Part shown: piece by piece, positions 8,681-14,988 of the stretch
Layout: the number at the start of each line of letters is the position of its first letter
Position numbering within the stretch: position 1 is the stretch's first letter
DNA from: Clostridia bacterium
GTDB taxonomy: Bacteria > Bacillota > Clostridia > Christensenellales > Borkfalkiaceae
Length of the DNA stretch: 32,607 bases
Direction of reading: 5' to 3'
Assembly (NCBI GenBank): GCA_017626305.1
Contig: JAGAIW010000133.1
Location: 1 to 32,607, forward strand
Program-made: the position numbers and the translations under genes
The notes under the pieces: model-generated
The model's input: only the letters and a program-made list of their open reading frames with translations
What the model was told of the DNA's origin: nothing
Databases searched by the model: none

Positions 8681-9964
8681 ATGATGCCTTTGTATACGCT
8701 GTTGACTGCATCTGACTGGACGGAATACGTTCCTATCGTCGGCGCGGTTGTTTGCGGGGTCATAGTATTGATCGCGTTCTGCGTGGGGTTGAAAAAGGGC
8801 GCAAGACGGGTCAGCTGGGGTGGACTCGTTTGGGCGGTTGCCGCTTGCGCGTTTTTCCTTGTGCATGCGTTCGTGCTTGTGCAAAACGATCCCTTGAAGG
8901 CGGTCATGACGCCCGTAGCGGAAATGCTTTTGGCTACGGCGGGGGCAAGCACGGCAGCCGCGGCTAAGGTCGGCGCGTTTTTAAGCGCGTTCACTTGGGC
9001 GCTTGGCTGTGCCGCAGTTGCTCTCATACTTTGCGGTGTGTGCACGCTGTTATTTAGACCGAAAACCAAGCTCGTTAAAATGCACTCCGACGAAATCGAC
9101 GAAGAAGGCGCGGAATACGACGACGAATACGAAGAATACGACGATTACGAACAGTTTGAATCGCGTAAAGCCGTGCGCCGTAGCGGCTACGGAACGCCGT
9201 CGCTTCTTGGGCGTTTGCTCGGCGGTTTGATTTGTGCGGTAAACACCGCCATGGTGCTTGCCGTCATTATTGCCGCAACGGTATTCCTTATTGATTGTAC
9301 TTCGTTAAAGGGCGTGTTTGCGGGACTGTATAATCAACAAATGATGAACGATTTGGTTTGGCTTACGGCAAACTATGCGTTAGACCTTGCTATGATCGGT
9401 ATCGTTATCGCCTTCGTCTTTAAGGGACAAAAAGAAGGGTTCGTACATTCTATCGCGTCGCTTATCGGCTCGTTTGGTATGTTGATAGCCGTCGGCGTTG
9501 CGTTCTATTTGCCGTTTTCGGGGTTGCCTATCCCGTTTTTAACGGAATTCGTGGACCGCTGCGTTTCTCTTTCGGTGACGGCGTTTAGTGGAACGCTTGC
9601 CGATTTTGCGCCGATTATCGGGCAAATCATGGCAGGGGCAATCTTCTGCTTAGTGTTCGTGCTGTTGATATTGCTTATCAAATGGCTGTTCAGAAAGCTG
9701 GAAGAAACGGTGGAAGATATCGCTGTTTTGCATATAATTGACGGCGTATTAGCAGCGGTTCTTTTTGCTGTAATCGGTATCGTCGTTATCGCGCTTATCT
9801 GGGCGGTTTGGTATGCGCTTAGCCATTACGGACTGTTTAATGCGGAAGTCTTGTTTACGGATAATTCTACGCTGTCTGCGGGTATGTATACGACCATGAA
9901 GGAAATTCTCTCGCCCATGCTCAGCGGGCTTGCCGATATGATTAAGGGTATGTTGACGTTCTAA
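8681..9964 (+). CDS. Polytopic membrane protein with two CvpA-like halves
   Basis: A 427-residue inner-membrane protein with about eight hydrophobic segments. Residues about 18-205 and 236-380 each resemble a CvpA (colicin V production) unit: an early glycine/lysine loop (GLKKGARR near 36; KGQKEGF near 248) and a later helix with the pattern GRLLGGLICAV (177-187) or HIIDGVLAAVLF (351-362). Between them is a strongly acidic Asp/Glu/Tyr stretch (136-160). The function of CvpA proteins in Firmicutes is poorly known, with links to envelope processes. The start at 8681 is set by AAGGAGA at 8667-8673, which overlaps the glnS stop. A second Met follows at 8684. The tandem-CvpA reading is inferred from pattern only. 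Confidence 0.6.
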   Translation: MMPLYTLLTASDWTEYVPIVGAVVCGVIVLIAFCVGLKKGARRVSWGGLVWAVAACAFFLVHAFVLVQNDPLKAVMTPVAEMLLATAGASTAAAAKVGAFLSAFTWALGCAAVALILCGVCTLLFRPKTKLVKMHSDEIDEEGAEYDDEYEEYDDYEQFESRKAVRRSGYGTPSLLGRLLGGLICAVNTAMVLAVIIAATVFLIDCTSLKGVFAGLYNQQMMNDLVWLTANYALDLAMIGIVIAFVFKGQKEGFVHSIASLIGSFGMLIAVGVAFYLPFSGLPIPFLTEFVDRCVSLSVTAFSGTLADFAPIIGQIMAGAIFCLVFVLLILLIKWLFRKLEETVEDIAVLHIIDGVLAAVLFAVIGIVVIALIWAVWYALSHYGLFNAEVLFTDNSTLSAGMYTTMKEILSPMLSGLADMIKGMLTF

Positions 9965-9970
9965 AAAAGT

Positions 9971-10020
9971 AAAAATAAGGGGAGCAGGTATGCGTTCAAC
10001 GCATACCTGCTCTTATTTTA
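9971..10020. terminator. Bidirectional terminator between the CvpA-like gene and spoVT
   Basis: A perfect 13-bp stem (9982-9994 with 10000-10012, loop 9995-9999) is flanked by AAAATAAG on the left and CTTATTTT on the right, giving U-rich tails on both strands. It separates two convergent genes and runs directly into the spoVT stop codon (10018-10020). Confidence 0.9.
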
Positions 10021-10563
10021 TTCAAATTGATTTGCTAAAATGTCTGCGGTAAGCTTGGCTAAATTGACGTCGCTACCGTCGATTTTTGCGCCGTCTTCTT
10101 TGGATAAAACGGCGACTGCGCCAAGACAATCCCCGCCCGAAACGATAGGTACGATTACCTGAGCTGTGATGCCTTCTTCGCGCGTGTTGGTAAGGGGAAT
10201 GACGTCGCCGCCTTCTGCGGCGTTGGCGATATAACTGCGCCGTTCGCGTAAAATTTTGTCCATATCTTCGGAAAGGGGTTTGCCATCAAGCTCCTTTTTT
10301 CCGTCGCCAAAAGCGTGTAAAATGCCGTCCGTGTCGCAAATAACGGCAAGCTTGCCGCTTAAATCGTTTAATGAGCGCGCTGTGGCTTTGCTAAATCGCT
10401 CTAACGTAGCGATAGGGGAATATTTTTTGAGCATGAGTTCATCTCTATCAGTAAAGATTTCAAGGGGGTCGCCTTCCTTAATACGTAAGGTGCGCCGAAT
10501 TTCTTTTGGGATAACGACGCGGCCAAGCTCGTCTATTCTTCTGACAATTCCAGTTGCTTTCAT
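10018..10563 (-). CDS. spoVT: Stage V sporulation protein T (AbrB-family regulator with GAF domain)
   Basis: A DNA-binding transcription regulator that in Bacillus tunes forespore (sigma-G) gene expression. The 181-residue protein begins with the swapped-hairpin AbrB domain, whose first 50 residues, including MKATGIVRRIDELGRVVIPK, are nearly those of Bacillus SpoVT. A GAF-like domain follows (about 55-181). The start is placed at 10563, not at the longer in-frame ATG at 10692, because AAAGGAGA (10571-10578) lies directly upstream and the family always begins at this Met. It is a single gene, convergent with the CvpA-like gene. It indicates a spore-forming lineage or recent descent from one. 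Confidence 0.95.
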   Translation of the reverse strand: MKATGIVRRIDELGRVVIPKEIRRTLRIKEGDPLEIFTDRDELMLKKYSPIATLERFSKATARSLNDLSGKLAVICDTDGILHAFGDGKKELDGKPLSEDMDKILRERRSYIANAAEGGDVIPLTNTREEGITAQVIVPIVSGGDCLGAVAVLSKEDGAKIDGSDVNLAKLTADILANQFE

Positions 10564-10674
10564 AATTTGTTCTCCTTTTATAAACATTTTGGATTGAGTT
10601 GGAAAAAAATATACGAAAGAGAAGGGAAGAATTTGAAAAAAATAAAAATTTTTCCGAAAGGGCAATAAAATAAG

Positions 10675-10703
10675 TTGACAAACTTTGCGCATTAGGCTAT
10701 AAT
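10675..10703 (+). promoter_or_regulatory. Near-consensus sigma-A promoter of tRNA-Leu
   Basis: A perfect -35 TTGACA (10675-10680), 17-bp spacer and perfect -10 TATAAT (10698-10703). The tRNA starts 12 nt after the -10 box. Such strength is expected for a stable-RNA gene. Confidence 0.92.
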
Positions 10704-10715
10704 AATCACGTTAAT

Positions 10716-10800
10716 GCGGTCGTGGCGGAACTGGCAGACGCGCAAGACTAAGGATCTTGTGGGTAACTCCATGCAGGTTCAATTCCTGTCGACCGCACCA
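10716..10800 (+). tRNA. tRNA-Leu, anticodon AAG, CCA encoded
   Basis: An 85-nt class II tRNA. The acceptor stem GCGGTCG/CGACCGC (10716-10722 with 10790-10796) pairs fully, then A and an encoded CCA (10798-10800). The D-stem is GCG/CGC, the anticodon stem CAAGA/TCTTG encloses loop CTAAGGA (anticodon AAG), a long variable arm TGGGTAACTCCAT follows, and the T-arm is GCAGG-TTCAATT-CCTGT. The long variable arm and the AGG-A loop ending identify leucine. A34 would need deamination to inosine to read CUC or CUA. The 3' end is repeated downstream, as expected of an integration target. Confidence 0.95.
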
Positions 10801-10802
10801 AA
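10782..10802 (+). repeat. Direct repeat copy 1 (tRNA-Leu 3' end, candidate att core)
   Basis: The last 19 nt of the tRNA plus two A residues are identical to 10960-10980 (21 bp). A further 11 bp just before it (10771-10781, ATGCAGGTTCA) recur at 10872-10882. Integrases of mobile elements commonly use the 3' end of tRNA genes and leave such repeats. Confidence 0.75.
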
Positions 10803-10804
10803 CA

Positions 10805-10832
10805 AACGAGCACCCCTTGCGGGTGCTTTTTT
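10805..10832 (+). terminator. Terminator of tRNA-Leu
   Basis: Stem AGCACCC/GGGTGCT (10809-10815 with 10821-10827, 5-nt loop) is followed by a run of T to 10832. It begins 9 nt after the CCA end. Confidence 0.88.
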
Positions 10833-10871
10833 GTTTGGTATTGTAGATAGTCGCGCGAAGCTCTTAATTAT

Positions 10872-10978
10872 ATGCAGGTTCACGCGAGAAATGTCCGCAT
10901 GTGGCGGTTGGATATATTGCGAAGATGGTCGGCATTTCGACGCTCTGCCCAAAGGGCAGATTCCTGTCGACCGCACCA
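10872..10978 (+). other. Split tRNA-Leu 3' remnant carrying a structured 77-nt segment
   Basis: The tRNA 3' segment recurs here in two parts: ATGCAGGTTCA (10872-10882) and the 21-bp end (10960-10980), separated by 77 nt with no counterpart in the intact tRNA. The 77 nt fold well on paper: GAAATG-T-CCG (10888-10897) pairs with CGGCATTTC (10930-10938), and TCTGCCC/GGGCAGA (10944-10950 with 10954-10960) forms a tight hairpin. Also, GCGGTTG (10904-10910) could pair with CGACCGC (10968-10974) like a 7-bp acceptor stem, outlining a 75-nt tRNA-sized unit, although no valid T-loop is present. A strong terminator follows at once. It could be an att scar, a tRNA pseudogene with an insertion, or a small RNA. 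No convincing promoter is seen. Confidence 0.5.
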
Positions 10979-10980
10979 AA
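10960..10980 (+). repeat. Direct repeat copy 2 (candidate att scar)
   Basis: Identical over 21 bp to 10782-10802. The bases on either side differ between the two copies (10781 A against 10959 G; 10803 C against 10981 A), so the repeat boundary is sharp. Confidence 0.75.
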
Positions 10981-11025
10981 ATCGGGTAATTATGCAAAAT
11001 AAACGCATAACTACCCGATTTTTTT
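10979..11025 (+). terminator. Terminator after the tRNA-like remnant
   Basis: A long stem: ATCGGGTA (10981-10988) with TACCCGAT (11012-11019), continued after one mismatch by TTATGC (10990-10995) with GCATAA (11005-11010), then a T run to 11025. It starts within 3 nt of the second CCA, as a tRNA terminator would. Confidence 0.85.
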
Positions 11026-11136
11026 GTATATTTGACGTATTTATGCAGTCAAAAACAACAAATTTTTCGATTTATGCCGTTTTTGGTGCGCGTTTTGGTG
11101 TTCACTTCAAAGTCCTATTTTATCCACATAGCAAAA
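11026..11136. other. Non-coding gap with paired TTTTGGTG motifs
   Basis: No gene is recognisable here. TTTTGGTG occurs at 11081-11088 and 11093-11100, a 12-bp periodic direct repeat beside a decayed integrase, which could be arm-type binding sites of that enzyme. This is speculative. Confidence 0.25.
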
Positions 11137-11169
11137 GCCGTTCGAGTGATTTTCTCAAACGACTTTTTT
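11137..11169. terminator. Terminator downstream of the integrase remnant
   Basis: Stem GCCGTTCGAG (11137-11146) with CTCAAACGAC (11154-11163), ten pairs with G-T wobbles. The T run is good on the plus strand (11164-11169) and short on the minus strand. It sits 11 nt past the stop of the leftward integrase remnant. Confidence 0.65.
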
Positions 11170-11179
11170 GCTTGATTTT

Positions 11180-11650
11180 TTAGAATTCGAATTGTACCAA
11201 ATCCATTTGCGCAGTCATAAATTTATCGGGGAAATGGGTATATACTCGCCCTACAAGGCGTTCAGAACTATCGCCCATCCAAGTATCTACAATGTCAGGT
11301 CTTACGTATTGCACGCAAGTCGTTGCATACGTATGGCGCAAATAATACTGCGTAACCGTACTATCTTGTAATACCTTTTTAAATATGCGATTTAAGGTAT
11401 CTAACGCAAAGGGACATTCAATCGACTCCGTAGTATCAATATGTACGCGCGCCTGCTTAGGGATAGGAATTTTTTTATACACTTTATCCCCATCGGACGT
11501 TTTATGCTTTTCGTTCAAGGCAATCAAGAAATCGCCTTCAAAACGCGCGTCCGTCAATTCTACGGGGCGTAACCCAAAATAATATTGTAATAGAAGCAAT
11601 TTGCGATATGGAGTAAATTCGGGAAGATATACTCTTTCATTAAAAAGTTG
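11180..11650 (-). pseudogene. Tyrosine recombinase (integrase), C-terminal remnant
   Basis: About 157 codons of open frame hold the catalytic domain of a phage/ICE-type tyrosine recombinase: box I Arg in FGLRPVEL, a beta-hairpin Lys region (KHKTSDGDK), the box II stretch YYLRHTYATTC (Tyr where His is usual), MGDSS in place of the common MGHSS, and the nucleophile Tyr in VYTHFPDKF. The N-terminal arm- and core-binding domains are missing. An in-frame stop (11651-11653) cuts the frame, and only a TTG at 11599 could serve as a start, giving 139 residues. The gene is therefore almost certainly dead. It lies within 700 bp of the repeated tRNA-Leu 3' end, its probable former target. The AraC-type gene ends 20 nt beyond. 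Confidence 0.85.
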
Positions 11651-11672
11651 TTATAGTTGGCTCCAACGTTAT

Positions 11673-12461
11673 TTAGTTTTCGTTATTATTTATTTTAACG
11701 GGGTAAATTTTATTATCTTCTAATAAGCGCAATTGAAATTCGTTTGGCGCGAGCCCTGTTTCTTTTTTAAAAACCCTACAAAAATAAGCGTGGTCATCAA
11801 AACCGCAAGCTTCTGCAATTTCGTTAATACGAAGATAGCCGTCTTCTTTTTTTGATAATAATTGTTTTGCAAGCGTTAGTCTTTTTTGCAATAAAAATTT
11901 TGAAGGACTTATTCCGTGTTCTTTAATGAATAATTTACGGAGATGTTCTTTGGATAGGGGAACTAATTTATACGCCTCGTCCAAATCAAATTTCGTTTCG
12001 GTGTAATGATTGATGATTTCGTGCACAATAATTTGCGTAATATTATACGCTTCAGATTGCTGAATGAGACGGTTAAGAAAGGCCTCTATGGAGTGTGTAA
12101 AAGCGAGATTGATGGGATGGTTTGCCGGAAGTTGATGAAAATATCGATAGGTAAGTTTTAGAACGGTATAAAAATCCTTACTTGAATCAGAGTAAGGGAT
12201 TAAAAGGGGAGTTTGTAAAGGCGGATTCCAATCCTCAATCGTAAAATGAATATTTTTAAATCCAAGGGACGAATTATTGATGTGTCGAATATTAGGGGGG
12301 ATGCAAATCATTTCCCCCTTTTTATATTCAATAACGTGCGCGTCTTCGGTCTCTATTGTGCCGACCCCTTCCGTAACGTAAATGATTTCCCAATAATTGT
12401 GTTTGTGGGATTTTACAGTAAAAGTTTTTAGGTGTTTTTCAATATAATTTATAATTGCCAT
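11673..12461 (-). CDS. AraC-family transcriptional regulator with cupin sensor domain
   Basis: A 262-residue regulator with an N-terminal cupin-type sensor (about 10-90, beginning SHKHNYWEIIYV) and a C-terminal pair of helix-turn-helix motifs (about 165-250; the second contains EIAEACGFDDHAYFCRVFKKETG). Proteins of this type bind a sugar and activate a nearby catabolic operon. It is divergent from the large glycan operon, with about 260 nt between, and is the obvious candidate for its regulator. The start is supported by AAGGAAG (12467-12473). The inducer is unknown; a uronate or hexosamine sugar from the imported glycan would fit the neighbours. Confidence 0.9.
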   Translation of the reverse strand: MAIINYIEKHLKTFTVKSHKHNYWEIIYVTEGVGTIETEDAHVIEYKKGEMICIPPNIRHINNSSLGFKNIHFTIEDWNPPLQTPLLIPYSDSSKDFYTVLKLTYRYFHQLPANHPINLAFTHSIEAFLNRLIQQSEAYNITQIIVHEIINHYTETKFDLDEAYKLVPLSKEHLRKLFIKEHGISPSKFLLQKRLTLAKQLLSKKEDGYLRINEIAEACGFDDHAYFCRVFKKETGLAPNEFQLRLLEDNKIYPVKINNNEN

Positions 12462-12514
12462 TTTCGCTTCCTTATATAAAATGTATTATAAAGATTTTTA
12501 ACTCTTGTAAAAGT

Positions 12515-12543
12515 ATTATACCAAAAACAGGAAAAAATGGCAA
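12515..12543 (-). promoter_or_regulatory. Promoter of the AraC-type regulator
   Basis: Read leftward: -35 TTGCCA (12538-12543), 17-bp spacer, -10 TATAAT (12515-12520), about 55 nt before the start codon. Confidence 0.75.
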
Positions 12544-12586
12544 TTATTTTACAGCCGAAATCTAAAAAGTCCAAGTTTATCACTAT

Positions 12587-12634
12587 TTTATCCAATGGAT
12601 TTAAAATGACACGATATTTGTTTTTTGATATAAT
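12587..12634 (+). promoter_or_regulatory. Promoter of the glycan operon with an adjacent palindrome
   Basis: -35 ATGACA (12606-12611), 17-bp spacer, -10 TATAAT (12629-12634). Just upstream, ATCCA-A-TGGAT (12590-12600) forms a small palindrome extended by TTTT/AAAA-type arms. Its place immediately upstream of the -35 box suits an activator site, possibly for the divergent AraC-type protein. The leader is about 85 nt. Confidence 0.65.
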
Positions 12635-12725
12635 ATAATTACGAAACATCTCAAAAAATAAACAGTCGAACGCGGTGGATGCGTTTTAATAAAAATTCTA
12701 AGGAACATTGGAGACACACCGAAAA

Positions 12726-13826
12726 ATGAAAATTAGTATAGTGCAAAAAGAATTAGACCGAAGAAATTTACCCGATTTATTGGTTGGACCCAACCATGTC
12801 TCTATTAATACGAAAGAGGAGTGGGAGAAGGTCGGGCGACCTTATTGGAAAAAAGTTTTATTGCAAGAGGAGTACGGAAAAATACCGCCCGTTCTTAATC
12901 CCACAATAGCCATAAAAAAACAACCGATTGATTTTGCAGGAAAAGCAATTTGGGAAGAAGTAACCTTTAACTTTCAAAAAGGCGAAAAGTCGCATAAAAT
13001 ACCAACGCAACTAATTTATCCTACGCGAAAAGAAGTTGCTCCGTTTTTTATTTTTATAAATTTTTGCAAGGAAGTTCCAAACAAATATTTACCGATAGAG
13101 GAAATTATCGATAATGGGTTTGGGGTTTTTACGGTTTTTTATGAGGATGTTACAAGCGATGATGCCGATTTTTCAAATGGACTTGCCGGATTGTTTCAGG
13201 AAACGGATAGGCAGGGCGACGACTGTGGAAAAATCATGTATTGGTCTTGGATGGCTTCCCGTATGATGGATTATTTATCTATGCGTAGAGAAGCGGATAA
13301 GAATAAAATAGGCGTGGTGGGACATTCAAGACTTGGAAAAACTGCTTTGTTGACAGCGGCTCTGGACGATAGGTTTTGCTTTGTGTGTTCCAATAACTCT
13401 GGGTGTTCAGGCGCGGCGCTTTCTCGGGGTCGAAGCGAGGGCGGTGAGAGTGTTCGCGATATTTGTCGACAATTTCCGTATTGGTTTTGTCCTAATTATC
13501 TTCAATATGCGGACAAAGAAAACGAAGCGCCCTTTGACCAACATTGCCTTCTTGCATTGGTTGCTCCCAGAAAAGCGTATATAGGGGCGGCGCTCGAAGA
13601 CGTTTGGGCTGATAATCTTAGTCAGTTTTTAAATTGTGTGGCGGCTTCTAAGGTTTGGAGATTGTACGAAAAAGAAGGGTTTGAAGTTCCCGATGATTTA
13701 CCGAAATGCGGAGATAAATTTATAGATGGGGACGTCGGGTTTCATTTGCGTGAAGGCAAACATTATTTTAGTCGTACAGATTGGCTAATTTATATGGAAG
13801 CGATTCAAAATGCTATAAACAAATAA
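12726..13826 (+). CDS. Glucuronoyl-esterase-like (CE15-like) alpha/beta-hydrolase
   Basis: A 366-residue alpha/beta-hydrolase. The nucleophile elbow reads GHSRLGK with Ser201, followed by SNNSGCSGAALSR (222-234), a pattern of the glucuronoyl-methylesterase-like family. The catalytic His is probably His345 in REGKH, and the acid is probably among Glu291, Asp292 or Asp296. Family members cleave esters on glucuronic acid or acetyl groups on sugars. No signal peptide is seen, so it should act on imported oligosaccharide. ATG 12726 is chosen because GGAG (12710-12713) precedes it; an in-frame TTG at 12708 has its purine-rich site only 2 nt away. It is the first gene of the operon. An esterase in a lyase/hexosaminidase locus is unexpected. 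Confidence 0.72.
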   Translation: MKISIVQKELDRRNLPDLLVGPNHVSINTKEEWEKVGRPYWKKVLLQEEYGKIPPVLNPTIAIKKQPIDFAGKAIWEEVTFNFQKGEKSHKIPTQLIYPTRKEVAPFFIFINFCKEVPNKYLPIEEIIDNGFGVFTVFYEDVTSDDADFSNGLAGLFQETDRQGDDCGKIMYWSWMASRMMDYLSMRREADKNKIGVVGHSRLGKTALLTAALDDRFCFVCSNNSGCSGAALSRGRSEGGESVRDICRQFPYWFCPNYLQYADKENEAPFDQHCLLALVAPRKAYIGAALEDVWADNLSQFLNCVAASKVWRLYEKEGFEVPDDLPKCGDKFIDGDVGFHLREGKHYFSRTDWLIYMEAIQNAINK

Positions 13827-13839
13827 AGGAAAATCCAAT

Positions 13840-14973
13840 ATGAAGGATAGAAAATATTGGTTGGAAACAATGCTCAAAATTGTTTCACCTGTAGTTAAAA
13901 ATCTAGCGGTTGGAAGTTTACGGGAGAAAATTCCAGCGGAGTTTCATCAGGGAGAATTCGACACGATAAGCCTGGAAGCTTTTGGGCGAACGGTTTGCGG
14001 TATTGCGCCTTGGTTAGAATTAGAAAACTTAAAAGGAAAAGAACGTGCGTTACAAGAAAAATATCGCAAGCTTGTTCGGATTTGCATAGATATGGCAACC
14101 AATCCAAACTCGCCTGATTTTATGAATTTTAGTAACGGAAAACAACCTTTGGTAGACGCGGCGTTTTTGGCTCATGCCGTTCTCCGTGCTCCCAAACAGC
14201 TCTATGCTTTGTTGGATAAAGAAGTAAAAGAGAATTTGATACGGGCTTTAAAAGTAACTAGAGAAATTGAACCGTATGAAAATAATTGGGTTTTGTTTTC
14301 TTCAATGATAGAAACGGCATTGCTATCCATGGGAGAAGAAATCGACGAACGCCGTTTGACGTACGGCATTGAAAAGTTTGCAAAAAGTTGGTACATAGGC
14401 GACGGAGTATATGCGGACGGGGAGCGTTATCATTGGGATTATTATAATAGTTTCGTTATCCAACCAATGTATATAGACGTTCTTAGGTGTTTGAGTTTAA
14501 AAGATGAAAAGTACAAGGAAACTTTAAGCGAGGCAATAAGACGCGCGTCGCGTTATGCGGGTATATTGGAGCGTATGATAATGCCCGATGGTACCTATCC
14601 GATAATCGGTCGTTCGGTAACGTATCGATTTGGAGCTTTTCAATTGTTGTCGCAAGCGGCGTTGCAAGGTTTTCTGCCTAAAAATTTATCTGCGGGGCAG
14701 GCACGTTCAGCTTTGACGGCAGTTATTAAGAAATGTCTAAAACCGAAAGAAACATTTGATAAGAACGGATGGCTTACTGCAGGCGTATATGGAAAGCAGC
14801 CCGAACTTACCGAATTTTATATTAACGTGGGGAGCTTATATTTATGTTCTACGATATTTTTGGTTCTAGGATTATCACCTGAAACCCCGTTTTGGTCCGA
14901 GAAAAAGTGCGATTGGACGAATAAACAAATTTGGTCGGGAAAATCCGTTGGGCGGGATTGTGCCGTAGATTAA
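13840..14973 (+). CDS. DUF2264 family protein (GH154-type, candidate beta-glucuronidase)
   Basis: A 377-residue protein clearly of the DUF2264 family, which to my knowledge corresponds to glycoside hydrolase family GH154, where exo-beta-glucuronidase activity has been shown for Bacteroides arabinogalactan enzymes. Signatures seen are EAFGR (46-50), GIAPWLEL (54-61), a segment near ENNWVLFSSMIE (147-158) and the conserved WYIGDG...HWDYYNS (184-204). The fold is expected to be an alpha/alpha toroid. No signal peptide is present, so it is cytoplasmic. It is shorter at the C-terminus than many relatives, which carry an extra beta domain. It lies 13 nt after the esterase gene. Likely role: removing a terminal uronic acid from imported oligosaccharides. 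The substrate is inferred. Confidence 0.82.
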   Translation: MKDRKYWLETMLKIVSPVVKNLAVGSLREKIPAEFHQGEFDTISLEAFGRTVCGIAPWLELENLKGKERALQEKYRKLVRICIDMATNPNSPDFMNFSNGKQPLVDAAFLAHAVLRAPKQLYALLDKEVKENLIRALKVTREIEPYENNWVLFSSMIETALLSMGEEIDERRLTYGIEKFAKSWYIGDGVYADGERYHWDYYNSFVIQPMYIDVLRCLSLKDEKYKETLSEAIRRASRYAGILERMIMPDGTYPIIGRSVTYRFGAFQLLSQAALQGFLPKNLSAGQARSALTAVIKKCLKPKETFDKNGWLTAGVYGKQPELTEFYINVGSLYLCSTIFLVLGLSPETPFWSEKKCDWTNKQIWSGKSVGRDCAVD

Positions 14974-14988
14974 CGAATGAGGAGAGAT

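Noticed and set aside
8231-8884. Leftward 217-codon open frame over the end of glnS and the CvpA-like gene
   Set aside because: It crosses two well-supported genes on the other strand and shows no recognisable domain or start signal.
10564-10692. Longer N-terminus for SpoVT (43 extra residues)
   Set aside because: The extra part has low-complexity Phe/Leu-rich sequence, no homology, and lies upstream of a strong ribosome binding site placed for ATG 10563.
10844-10872. Possible promoter for the split tRNA-like remnant
   Set aside because: TTGTAG with 17-bp spacing to TTAATT matches the -10 consensus at only three of six positions.
10714-10989. Rightward 91-codon open frame across the tRNA-Leu gene
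   Set aside because: It translates the tRNA itself, a familiar annotation artefact, and has no ribosome binding site.
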